Assembly (NCBI RefSeq): GCF_002994745.2 | Contig: NC_037090.1 | Span: 33,152,501-33,216,500, forward strand | Source of the DNA: Rosa chinensis | Lineage: Eukaryota; Streptophyta; Magnoliopsida; Rosales; Rosaceae | DNA: 64,000 nucleotides | Direction of reading: 5' to 3' | Shown: positions 34,335 through 45,162 of the stretch, piece by piece | Position numbering within the stretch: the first letter of the stretch is position 1 | Layout: each line of letters opens with the position of its first letter | Notes under the pieces: generated by a model | What the model saw: the letters and a program-made list of their open reading frames with translations, nothing else | The model's database searches: none | Told to the model about the DNA's origin: nothing | Program-made: the position numbers and the translations under genes

Positions 34335-37300
34335 GTGAAAATGAACTCGAAGACCCAGGTTTTGGTCAAAGAGGAGGTCGAAAAAATGCATAAGTCAGGC
34401 ATTATCAGGGTGGCCAAATACAATCAGTGGCTATCCAATATAGTGCCTGTTCGTAAGAAGAATGGCAAGATGAGGGTCTGCGTAGATTACAGAGACCTTA
34501 ATATGGCTACACCTAAAGTAAGGCTGTCAATGGATCGTGTCGGGTCAAGGTACTTGTCGTGTCGCAAGATACAAACCCAAACCCAACCCATTTATTAATC
34601 GTGTCAAAAATTTAAACCCAAACCCAACCTATTTATTAAACGGGTTACCCATTTCCAACCCATTTAATAAATAGGTTGTGTCATGTTAGACAAAATGACT
34701 CATTTAAGGGTTAACAATGCGACCCATTTTACTAAAAAAATGCATAAATTGATTAAATTCACTAAAAACACTACAAGATGAAGAATATAAATAATTATAT
34801 ATAATTCATAAATAATTAAATCCAATAATTATAAAGCAAAATATTTCAAATTGTCTAATCTTATGATCAAATACTCCCAACGTCTAAAATTGCAAGAAGA
34901 AGTATAGCATAATCGGGTTATACGGGTTCACTTCGTGTTGGCAGATTGACCCGTGGCTGACCCATTTATTAAATCGGTCATGGTGGGTTAACCCAAGGCC
35001 GACCCGCTTTTTAATCGTGCGGGTTCAACCCGTTTTTTTTCATGCGCGTTTCAAGTCGTGTCATTGGGTCGTGTCGAAATTGACAGTCCTAACCTAAAGA
35101 CGTCTACCCCATGCCGGTTGCGGATATGTTGGTAGATGCAGTAGCGAGGCATGAATTATTGTACTTCATGGACAGAACTGCAGGATACCACCAGATTCCA
35201 GTCGCGGAGGAGGACAGACACAAGACCGTGTTCCGTTACCCAGGGGGAGTTTTCAAATATGTGGTCATGCCCTTTGGTCTGAAGAATGCTGGGGCCACGT
35301 ATCAGATAGCCATGAACCTAATCTTCCACGACATACTTGGGAAGATTTTAGAGGTTTACATTGATGACGTAGTCGTGAAGTCTAAGAAGCGTGGAGACCA
35401 CATCACGGATCTCAGAAAAGTTTTCGAGTGCATGCGCCTACACAAGCTCAAGATGAACCCCGCCAAATGTGTTTTTGGAGTTCAGGTAGGCGATTTCCTG
35501 GGATTCATAGTGCATCAAAGGGGAATTGAGGTCCTTGAGGATAAGGCCAACGGGGTTATCAACGCGTCCCCCCGTGAACAAAGAAAGAGTTACAGCGATT
35601 GCTTGGTAAGATTAACTTTTTGAGACGATTCATCTCTAACTCTGCAGGTAAATTCCAGCCTTTTCCCCCACTGCTAAAGTTACAAGGACAGAATGAGTTC
35701 GTGTGGGAGCCTAAACATCAAGAGACTTTCGACAATATCAAGGCCTATCTGGCGAGTCCACCAATAATCGTTCCTCCCAAAGCTGGATTTCCGTTAAAAT
35801 TGTATATTTCAGCATATGAGACTTCCATTGGCAGCCTCCTCACTCAGGATGATGAGGAGGGTGTAGAACATGCCATCTTTTACCTCAGTAGGACACTCAC
35901 AGACTGCGAAACAAGGTAACTCCGATGGAAAAGTTGTGTCTTACATTATACTTCTCAGCATGCAAGTTACGGCACTACTTGCATCATTGCCCAAACCGAT
36001 CTGGTCAAGTATATGCTATTGCGACCTATCCTGAGAGGTCGTATTGGCAAGTGGGTGGTCGCCTTGTCAGAATTTTCGCTACAATATGACCCTCAGAAAG
36101 CAATCAAGGGACAGGCCATAGCAGACTTTCTGGCACACCACCCTATGCTGGACGTTCCCGCAGTGAGAGAGTTAGAGGTCGCGACTGCAACCACAACTCG
36201 ACCAGATTTGGCTTGCATACCAGAATACGTCGCGTGGTATCAAGCCACAGTCTCACTCCAACCCTGGGTGTTATATTTTGACGGCTCAAGAACAGATACA
36301 CTAGCAGGGGCAGGAGTTGTCTTAGAAAACCCAGCTGGCGATCATTTTTCCTATTACTTCCAGTTAGAGTTTCGGAGCACCAATAACCAGGCAGAATATG
36401 AGGCCTTTATTATTGGCCTAGAGGTGTTGTTGTAACTAGGAGTCAGAGACATCCAAGTACTGGGCGATTCTTTGCTTGTGATCAATCAGCTTTGGGAGAA
36501 GTTTAGGTGCACAAGCGACTTGCTCGCACCACATTTGAATCGCGCACTTGAACTTTTGGTCCAATTCAATGACGTGGACTTAGAACATATTCCTCGCGAG
36601 CGCAACTTTGTTGCCAATGAACTCGCGCAGTTGGCTACAGGCATTACCTTAAAATATGGTGTTCGTGAACAAATTCTAAAGGTTGAGCGCTGGACGTTGC
36701 CTTCGTGGCTTGCACGACCTGACCCGCCAGACGAACCAACAGTGGCAGTTTTGGATCCTATTGATGTGGATTGGCGTATCCCCTTGATTGCTTACCTCAA
36801 GCAGCCAGACCCCATGACAGACAGGAAGATCAGTTTTCTGGCACTAAATTACTTCCTTTGAGCTGACGAGCTGCATCGATGTGGTGAAGAGGGCGTAGAT
36901 TCCGGTGCGTGTTTGGCCATGAAGCAAAGCTATTAATGCTAGAGGCACATGCAGGCATATGTAGAGCCCATCAGGCAGGTCCAAAGATGCGCTGGTTCAT
37001 CAGGAGACATGGTTATTATTCGCCCAGCATTTTGAAGGACTATATCGCATTTGCGAAAGGATGCCAAGATTGCCAAGCACATGGACCAGTCCAGTATATT
37101 CCCAATATTCCCATGCAACCTATTATTAAATCTTGGCCTGCGCGAGGCTAGGTACTGGACTTGATTGGGATGATTCACCCTCATTCTTCACTCCAGCATA
37201 AGTTCATCATTGTCTCTACTGACTTCTTCACTAAGTGGGTAGAAGCTGAGCCGTTGAAGGAGCCTTCCGGCGCTACCATTCGCCAATTCATCTTTCACAA

Positions 37301-38010
37301 TATTATATGCAGGTTTGGCATCCCTGAGGTGTTGGTGTCCGACAAGGGGGCAACATTCATAGGTGGTGACATGGAGAAGCTCGTCGATGAATTAGGCATC
37401 CAGTTTATCCATAGCACGCCCTATTACGCTCAATCTAATGGTCAAGCGGAGGCCAGTAATAAGATTATCATCACCTTATTGAGAACCCTCGCCAGTGGCA
37501 CTACACATTGTACGAGACACTATGGGCTTATCGCACTTCCAAGAGGAACCCTACTGCCACCAGACCTTACGCTTTGATATTTGGCCATGATTTGGATCTC
37601 CCTCTGGAGCTCAATGTTCAATCCCCATGTGTCCAAGATCAGCATCACTTGATCGGTGAAGATTATGTTCAGGCAATGTGGTAGGAGCATAGATCTTAGT
37701 GAGAAGTGCTTAGAGGCTTTGGACAACTTAGTGATGGAAAAGCAGTGCATAGCTCGCACCTATGATAAGAGGACACGCGGCCGCAGTTACAAGGAGGGTG
37801 AGCTCGTTTGGAAGGCAGTTTTGTCGCTTGGCAAGAAGTTGACCGGCTGCGATAAGTGGACTCCGCGCTGGGAAGGACCCCTTGTGATTCACAGAATTTT
37901 GGAGCGCGGGGCTTTTCACTTAAAGGATTTGGATGGCGAGATCCACCGCAACCCCATCAATGGCAGGTTCTTAAAGAAATATTACCCCAGTGTTTGGGAA
38001 TTTGACGATC
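34335..38010 (+). pseudogene. Tat pol: RT, two RNase H domains, integrase
   Basis: RT begins VKEEVEKMHKSGII, runs through CVDYRDLN, is interrupted by a MITE at 34519-35091, and resumes at 35100 with YPMPVADM. The catalytic box is YIDDVVV near 35360. The Ty3-type RNase H (35599-36130) follows after a frameshift. A second RNase H follows (WVLYFDGSR, NNQAEYEA, GDSLLVINQ, about 36260-36640). Integrase has an HHCC region (36909-37100), then the DDE triad in STDFFTKW, VSDKGATF and NGQAEASN (37217-37460). It ends in a GPLVIHRI-type domain with a Pro/Gly tail near 38010. Stops at 35917, 36433, 36859 and 37149 break it. Confidence 0.88.
34519..35091. mobile_element. hAT-type MITE, 573 bp, inside the Tat RT
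   Basis: Termini are TAAGGCTGTCAATGG and TTGACAGTCCTA, flanked by perfect 8-bp duplications ACCTAAAG at 34511-34518 and 35092-35099. Removing it rejoins the RT sequence at the expected residue (ATPK followed by VYPMP). The interior is rich in AACCCAACCCATTTA and its complement. It belongs to a different MITE family from the TAGGGCTG copies at 14.7 and 18.0 kb. Confidence 0.92.
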
Positions 38011-38029
38011 CACCAGCTCCGCCTGTTTC

Positions 38030-39527
38030 AGGGACCGGGGGGCGGGGGGGGAACATAGTCTTACTGTGTTCACATCCTTCCTTCTATTTAAGCCTACTTA
38101 GTGGCCCCATTTTCATGTATTCGCTTCACCTAGTAAGACTAGGGGGCAACACTCTATACATTTAGGCTTGTATTAGCGGCCTTATATGTTCCCTTCTGTT
38201 TGTTGTAACATGGCCTATACCAGAGGCCATATTTCATAGTAATTTTTCAATTACAAATTTCAATTACCGATCTTTTCCTCTCTTTTGACAATAAGTGTTA
38301 AAAGTATGTAACAGGGCCTATACTAGAGGCCATATTATATAAGTAAATATTGAAAATAAAGAAAGAAATATAATTGTGTTCATAAAGTGGCTTTGCGGCC
38401 AAAAGCAATACAAGTACATTCGCGAAAGTTACTTTTGTAGATTACAAAGCCAAAAGTGGCTAAAAATTGTAAGGATTTCAAATCTTCTAAGAGTTTCTAG
38501 ATTCTCTTCCAGGAGGGAGGCAGCAAAATGATCTCTGTTACTCTTCCTCTCTTCACCTCCTCTCACCCGGGCTGCACCTGCTATCATCTATACTGCAAGG
38601 AGAGGGAAGGAAATAATCCATCTCAACCTTTCCAGTTGGTTATCCTCCGGGGATGAAGGTGGTCACCGGAGGAGAGTGTAGCCTAGTTGCCCCATCTCCC
38701 TCAAGGAGAAAAACAGAAGTCTGTCCCTTAACCCCTGAGGAAGGGCGTCGAAGAAGAGTGTACGGCCTTGGGTGGCCTCCTTCCCTTCTTCAGTTTGCTC
38801 CGTGCAAGGAAACCTAAGGAGAAGGACTCCCCAGAATGTGGTATCCCGCGTTAGGAGCACCATATTTCATCAGCCTAACTGAAACCGGTGAATCCCATCC
38901 AGACTTTCTAAGGCCAAAGACACGCGGCTGGTCCTGAGATTAGGCCATAAGGCCTACCTAGGAATTGAGATTAGGCCATAAAGCCTATGATCTAGAGGTT
39001 GAGGGAGAGATTGTGAGGAGAAAATTTCAGGAATAGAAGGAAGAGAAGTAGGGTTTTCAAGGCTATTTTTGGATAAGCCATGGTTGCGTATATTCTCATT
39101 TCACCAAGTGCAGATATTTATAGGGCCAACCTCAGTGGCCTCAGCCTTTTGATGGACGGTTGAAGTAGATTCAACGCCATCAATAGAGCCATCAATGAAA
39201 TTGAATGCTGTGATCTCGAAAATGTAGGAAAATTGAAGACGCGTGGGAAACGGAACGGTCTTCAAGGTAATCGTTCTTTTTCGAGATTATCTTTGTAAGA
39301 CGGTTTAGTGAGTAGATAAGGTAAAGTTAAATGCTTAGTTGCATACAAATTGAAAGAAGTATTTAAGCCAGTAAAGTGGGCTAAATAGATAAATAATATT
39401 AGTATTAATATTGTTCATACAAAATAAAGGGCCTAATATCTGAGGCCTAAAGACCTCGGCCCGCATAACTTAGGTGGAGGAAATGTTCATCCAAACGAAA
39501 GCTAGCGTCAGCTGCGGCTCGTTCTGC
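38030..39527. other. Tat untranslated region with palindromic repeats
   Basis: Non-coding stretch after integrase. It has a G-rich run at 38037-38052 and repeated near-palindromes GGCCTATAC(C/T)AGAGGCCATAT (38211, 38309) and TTAGGCCATAA(G/A)GCCTA (38941, 38971). Tat and Ogre elements typically carry repeat-rich untranslated DNA here. No gene on either strand. Confidence 0.6.
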
Positions 39528-42500
39528 TTATTGGACTGCCTTACAAGCCTGGGCCAAGTTTTGAGATAATGTCTCAGAGGCAGCTAAGGACTGCTCTAGT
39601 AGAGGCTCCTCATGGGCAAGTCTGGCGGTCACAGAGGCTAGCTGGGCCTGAAGATCTTGAATTTGAGGCCGAAGGTGATTCTGCTCGAGCCTCAAGTCTC
39701 TAATGAGGATAGCCAGCTCACCCAATACGTCACGCGAAGAATCCATCTGTTGGGAAAGGGTCTGATACTGTGTCTGGACCTGCCTGACCTGCGCCGTCTC
39801 GACCGCCTTCTCATTGAGCCACCTGGGGAGATCATTTAGCAGCTCGTCTATGTTTGTAAACTAGTTCTCAATAATAGCGCGCTCACGACGAAGTACCCTC
39901 AGGTACTCTAAAGCTCTCGTAGGCGCGCCAGGTGTTAGGTTGTCAGGGCACAGAAGGCGGCGAAGACCGTCTCTAGCATCATCTACAACCCCAGGTGGGG
40001 TCACTTCAAGCACGTGAGCTAGCCTTTCCAGTCTGGAAGGAGGCACGGGCAGCGGATTTGGAGCAACAGCAAAAGGAGCTTCAAGAGGCTCCGCGATAAG
40101 AACTGCCTCGGGCACTGTCTCAGGGTTCACTTCTTCCCCTGCTTCAAGCATTTGGGGGACATAGGGGGCAGGTTCCTGGCCAGCTATGTTTTCGCCATCC
40201 GGTTTACCGGGATCCTCGACAGCTATCTCCTCGGCCGCGACAGTCGCTTCCTCGTTTGGAGCGACGATTTGACCCTAGAAAGAGGCGTTAGAATGTTGGA
40301 AAGATTAAGATACGAATTAGGAGTACAGATGGCTACAAGGAGACATACCTCTTCAGCAATTGACTCGTGGGGAGTGTTTGTTGCCACTTGTTCTTGGGTA
40401 ATCTCGACAGGGTTTGAAATTGAATCAGGCTCTACTAGTTCCAGAATGGGTGTTGCAGTTGGCTGCTCGCGAGATGTATCTGGTGGTGGCACTCTTTCTT
40501 CAGCCTCAGACGAGCTTTCATCTAGAATTTGCACTGGCATCAAAGCCAACTGTGAATCACTCGCGGCATTGATTGGAGGCGGAGGGTTGGCTAAATCAGT
40601 TGGTACTGGAGCTTGAGAAGAGGATTCAGCTCCGCCTGCAGCGATGATCCTTCCCTAACTTTCCTTGAGGACCTGTGACATACCTGCAAGTGAGGAGAGT
40701 TTTAGACCGGTTTAGATATAAAGATAAAACGAGAGTTTTAGTGCTCGCTTTAAATATGCATTACCAGTCGATCAGCAAGTGGTTCATCTTCTGCCCAGAG
40801 GTCAGTTCAAGGATCAGAGTGGCTGAGCTTACGGGCCAGAGCCGCGGCAATCTGTTAGGATTGAGAGAGTCAAATAAGACTTTGAAAGAAAACATCGAGA
40901 CATTAGATTCTAAAAAGAGCTCCTTACTGTTTGAGGGTTGTCATCATCGGAAGAGGAATCTTCGACTTCAGGCTCTGTTGCTACTGCCTTTTGTTTTGCA
41001 GCCTGATCGGTGGCCGGAGTAGCATCAGTTGCTTGATTGCCGGAAGGCGACATCTTTCTCTGATGCAATAAATTTGAAGTTAGGATGGTAAAAGAGTGAA
41101 AAGGAAAGGGAAGAATGGAGAACATTCTAAGAAAATTACCTCTTGAGAGGGCTCGCAGATTACAATGCCAGCTTAAGCAGGACGCAAGGCTCGCATGGGT
41201 CGCTAAGCCGGCACAGGTGTTGGAGTTTGTGCTTCATCCTCAGGGAAGCGAGCAAGCATCTCAATATCAGCCTCATAGGGGTATCTCAAATCCTGGAAGA
41301 TGGCCGCGAAGAGTTCATCATCCCTTTGTCCCCAACAATACCTCTGACCACCAACGATCATAATCCTCGGCGCCCCATCGACAGGGTCGAGTTTGTTGGC
41401 CCAGTTAGGAAGGTCGATCAGTGCAAGCATGCTTTGGGCTAGTGGAGGCCCAATTGGAAGGCCAATTATGCGCCAGGAAGTGTTGTAGATCCAAGCATCA
41501 TAAAGGGGGAATGGTACTAATTGGATCAGACCGAGTTGATGAGTGAAGTGGTTGGGCGAGTAAAGTTTGTAATTGAGTTCGTCAGCAGTGAGCCTAATGT
41601 TTGAGCAGGAGATCACGCGGCGAAAGGCTAAGCGCGCGCAATCACTAAAGTTAGGGTCCTCAGGGAGGAACCCATGTTCAAGCAGAGGCGGGAATCTCCT
41701 ACTAGTTACTAAGTCCGAGCAGGGCATTTCGCGTAGAAGGTAGAAATATGTGAAACACTCACAGTAGGGTGGGGATATGTACCTTGCCTTGCGGCTGAGC
41801 CATTGACCAAGAAGCTCGTCAGCCGGTGGAGGCGGTGGGATGTCGTCGCGGAGGAAAAATGGAAAGTAAATTTGAATCCAGAAGTTAAGGATCCAAAAGG
41901 GGCCTGAAATGCTAGTCTCAAAAGGATGCATGGTGGACTGGTATAGAGTGCGGTAGAGAGCACCTAAAACCGGTTATCTGAGCCCTACGCGGCGACCGTT
42001 GTAGAGGGCTGTGGCCAGGAAAGTCCAAGGACCAGTGGGCTTGCTGGCGGAGGTGCAGAAGATGAACTTGCAAAGCCAATACTCCAGGAAAGCAATCCCG
42101 TCGGTCGCGTTATGTTCTTTGCGGTAATGGGTCAGCCACCGTGGGTAAGAGCCGCTATAGGAACTGCGACCGGTTTGGGCCATTGTCGAAGTGAATATGA
42201 CAGAGTCAAATTGGCCATGTAAGTAGGGTTCACCGTCGATGGGTAACCCGGTAATGGTTAGGATGTCAAGGAAGGTGATGCTCATTTGGCCGAATCGAAA
42301 ATCAAAGTGTTGGTGGCAGTGTTCCAGAAAAAAAAAGAAAGGCGGCCAGTGGTGAACGATTGCCACCAAGCGGAAGGCAAAAACAAAGATCAATGGTATG
42401 GGTAATACCTGCCGCGTTCCAACGAGACAGATCTCATGCTTGCGCTTCCCGATACCATGCAAGCTTCGCCGCATTGATAGTGGTGAGCCAATGCTATTTT

Positions 42501-42788
42501 GGCTCTGTGCTGATGCGCGCCCCAGCTAGTGAAATCTCTAAGCGTTCTTCTGAAGACCGGAATGAGTTGTCAGATGGGCAGACCATAGAGGGCAAGTGCG
42601 TCATCTGGGAGGGAATCTCACGGCGCTGGACCCAGTCGGGCATGATGGTTTGGGAGTCTGAGAAGCAATGGTCTTTGGACGTTGGTATGGATGAAGCAGC
42701 GGGCACTGACGCTGGTTCCCCAAGTGTGAGCGGCTTTCTCGTTGATTTCCTCCTCCTAATCGATGATCATTTTCTTGGGCGGAGCCAT
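39528..42788 (-). pseudogene. Antisense plant-mobile-domain (PMD) gene inside the Tat element
   Basis: On the minus strand an ATG at 42788 (MAPPKKMIID) is preceded about 95 bp upstream by a TATTTAAAT box. The PMD (aminotransferase-like mobile) domain is encoded from about 42474 to 41140: FGQMSITFLDILTITGLPID, later GALYRTLYQ and SGPFWILNFWI. Three introns follow, all GT-AG and phase 0: 41060-41139, 40673-40927, 40275-40348. The exons are 41140-42474, 40928-41059, 40349-40672 and 39528-40274. The C-terminal part is acidic, then a Gln/Leu-rich coiled coil ending at the TAA at 39528. The frame is conserved throughout but cut by nonsense codons at 41974, 41203, 41173, 40655 and 39861. The N-terminal portion (42475-42788) also has a stop and a frameshift. 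PMD proteins occur both as host MAIN-type factors and as retroelement cargo. This copy is very likely inactive. Confidence 0.8.
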
Positions 42789-43054
42789 TTCTGGGTTTTT
42801 GTGAGAAAGACGAATGGAACAAGAAAGTTTCTGGGTTTAGGAGACTGGAAGAGTTTCTGATGTGATAGATCTGAAGTGGCTATAGGATTTAAATAAGAGA
42901 TTTTGTGAGGGAAACGATATGACGAAAAGACTTTTTGCAAAGCGAATGGACGCGACCTTTATTTATGGCCTCGTTTTGATCATTAGCCGTGTCGTTTAAG
43001 TCCCCTTCAATCAGTTATATTTTCGCGAGCCTGATTTTGGGGCTTGGGGGGCAA

Positions 43055-43740
43055 TGTTTGAGCCCAAAAGTATTTTTGGCAAGATCCCTTAGGGGATTTA
43101 GCATAAGCGGGCCGATACCTGCTGCCCAAAAATAAGTCTACTTGGGTTTGGGTTACAGCTTCACCTATTCTAAGATCCATAAGGAAAACAAGCCCTTATT
43201 GGAATCAAGTAGCGGGGATTGAATAAGAAAATTCAATCAATAATCCTTCTATGGCAATGAACAGTCGAAAGCGTAGGGTAACGCTTCAATCAATGACAAA
43301 AAGGACAGAACTCTTCAATCAATCAATCGCACAGATTACCAAAGTCTCTCCGGAGTAAACCTACCTGCAACCTAGTTGCAAACCAGCGAAGCAAGGGTAA
43401 CGCCCTCCCAACCCAGGGAAGCTAAAGTCACGCTTTAGCAAACCCCGTGCTTTCTCCAAAATTCCAGGTGATTGCTCTGCTCAACCTACAACGTTGAGTA
43501 TCGATTCAGTGACGCGAAAAGATCATAACACAAGCCCTTACCCATAAGGCAAGAAGTCATTTTTCAGAAGGCATTGAAAAGAGCCTTGTGACGAGGTTGG
43601 TGCTCTACTCGTCCACAGTGTTTGATTCAGAAGTTAGGTCAAGGGACTCTCCCGACGACTGCACCCCACGGTGCTGGCATGCCCACAATCACATCATCAA
43701 AAGAGACTGTTTGTAACCAGACTCGTTTTGGAGCCAAACA
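43055..43740 (+). repeat. 3' LTR of the Tat element, 686 bp
   Basis: Starts TGTTTGAGCCCAAAAG after a purine-rich tract and ends GGAGCCAAACA, so the ends are inverse TGTTTG/CAAACA. No second copy exists in the window. Confidence 0.85.
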
Positions 43741-44076
43741 TCTTGCACTAAGAAAATATATTGGTTCTTGTGGAATATAATCCTTGCATTTCACAATGTA
43801 TTTTGTATTTCAAATTTGAAAGTTCCATCTAGCAGTTCACTGTGGAATGTCTGTTCAACAATTGTATTGCCCTGTAAAATCAGTATATTTTGACGTTTTT
43901 TCACCCTTGTCTATCCAACATATTGCTCCAAAATCTCTCCAAAAACATGTACATTGTGCTCCAAAAGACTAGAAGTCTTGTGGAATAATCCCTACTACTT
44001 GCCGATATATTTTGCAATCCATCAATATTGGCTATTTTTCAAGCTGTTTACTGAAATATCTCTTATAATCAGCTAG

Positions 44077-44335
44077 GTGCAATTGATAGACAATTTCACA
44101 AACAAGAAAGCAATGACCAGTCACTATTACAGGATTGCTTATAGGTCTATGGAACGATCACTTACAGACAAGGAAGTCAATCAATTGCAGGTGATTCATA
44201 TACATGAAAGTTTGGAACATTTCTTTCGTTCTTAGAAGCATACATAAAGCATAACCTTGAAACTTGTTTCAATTGCATATGCAGGGTATTGTAAGAGAGT
44301 TGGTTGAGAGCAAGTTGAAGGTTATCTTGATATGA
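44077..44335 (+). pseudogene. PheRS fragment: exons 9 and 10 only
   Basis: Duplicate of the last two PheRS exons, at 44077-44190 and 44285-44335 (ending ATA TGA). Splice acceptors and the frame are intact. Replacements relative to the functional gene include Gly to Ala, Cys to Tyr, Glu to Lys, Lys to Gln, Thr to Ile and the final Arg to Ile. Exons 1-8 are absent, because the Tat element lies where intron 8 continues. It can encode only part of the FDX-ACB domain and no catalytic core. Confidence 0.93.
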
Positions 44336-45015
44336 GAGTTCCTGGCGTAGTAGCCTATTAGCTCAAAATTATGTAAATTCTGAACTTCGTTTATAGGTGT
44401 TGAATTTTTGCTTAACCATGTAAAAATCCTGTCTTGTTTCTGACCAACTATCACTAGTACAAAAAGTTAATCACACAACACTAATCACACAACGGAACAC
44501 AAATCATCTGTTGTGTGTTGAAGTCAGTTTTATTATACAACGGTGCTGGTTATATTCTGTTGTGTGAATGCCAACAAAGTGATAACTTTTCTATTGGAAC
44601 TACATTGCACAACAGAATTAAGCATGGTCTGTCGTCTGAGCCTTAAAAATTTAGCGACAGATTTCCCTCCACTTTGGAGTTTTAATTGGATCTTGAAAAG
44701 CTGAAATCTGGGCTACTAGGACAACGGGTTTTATTATTTCCATTGTGTGATTGAAAAACTAAGCACCAAAGTTGAAGGATGCTTGCTTAAATGTCTTCAC
44801 CGAGATAGGGCTAGTGCAAGCTACTATAATCGTACAACAGATTTAAGATGTTCTGTTGTGTGAACATGCAACTGGCGGCAATATTTTAACCAAAAATGCT
44901 GAAGGTGCCATGTTTCCCTCCATGATTTTACATTTTAATTTTTAGTGATGCACTCAGACGACAGTGAGAGATATTTTTGTTGTGTGAATAACTTAAGAGA
45001 ATTTTTAGCTAGGTT

Positions 45016-45122
45016 TTGATTCCCACATCGTGTCCAAAAGTAAGAAAGAACAAAAAAAAACATAGGCCGCTCTCTCGACACTTACCTCTCTCTCGACTGC
45101 ATATCCCTGCACATCAACACTT

Positions 45123-45162
<40 letters not shown>

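Larger units (their letters stand above)
31965..43745 (+). mobile_element. Ty3/Gypsy Tat-type retrotransposon lacking its 5' LTR
   Basis: Order: gag, protease, RT, RNase H, second (archaeal-type) RNase H, integrase, a long untranslated region, an antisense PMD gene, polypurine tract GGCTTGGGGGGCAA, then the 3' LTR (43055-43740). Dual RNase H domains and an antisense gene after integrase are features of the Tat lineage (Ogre/Grande relatives). The 3' LTR abuts TCTTG at 43741-43745, the same bases found at the homologous PheRS intron position 9060-9064. This shows insertion into that intron. The 5' LTR and left target duplication are missing. All sense ORFs contain stops. Confidence 0.88.

Noticed and set aside
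40152..40616. 154-residue plus-strand ORF in the Tat 3' region
   Set aside because: It is the shadow of the antisense PMD gene, whose frame, introns and domain are coherent on the minus strand.
42360..42860. 166-residue plus-strand ORF
   Set aside because: Opposite strand of the PMD gene N-terminal region; no independent domain or element function.
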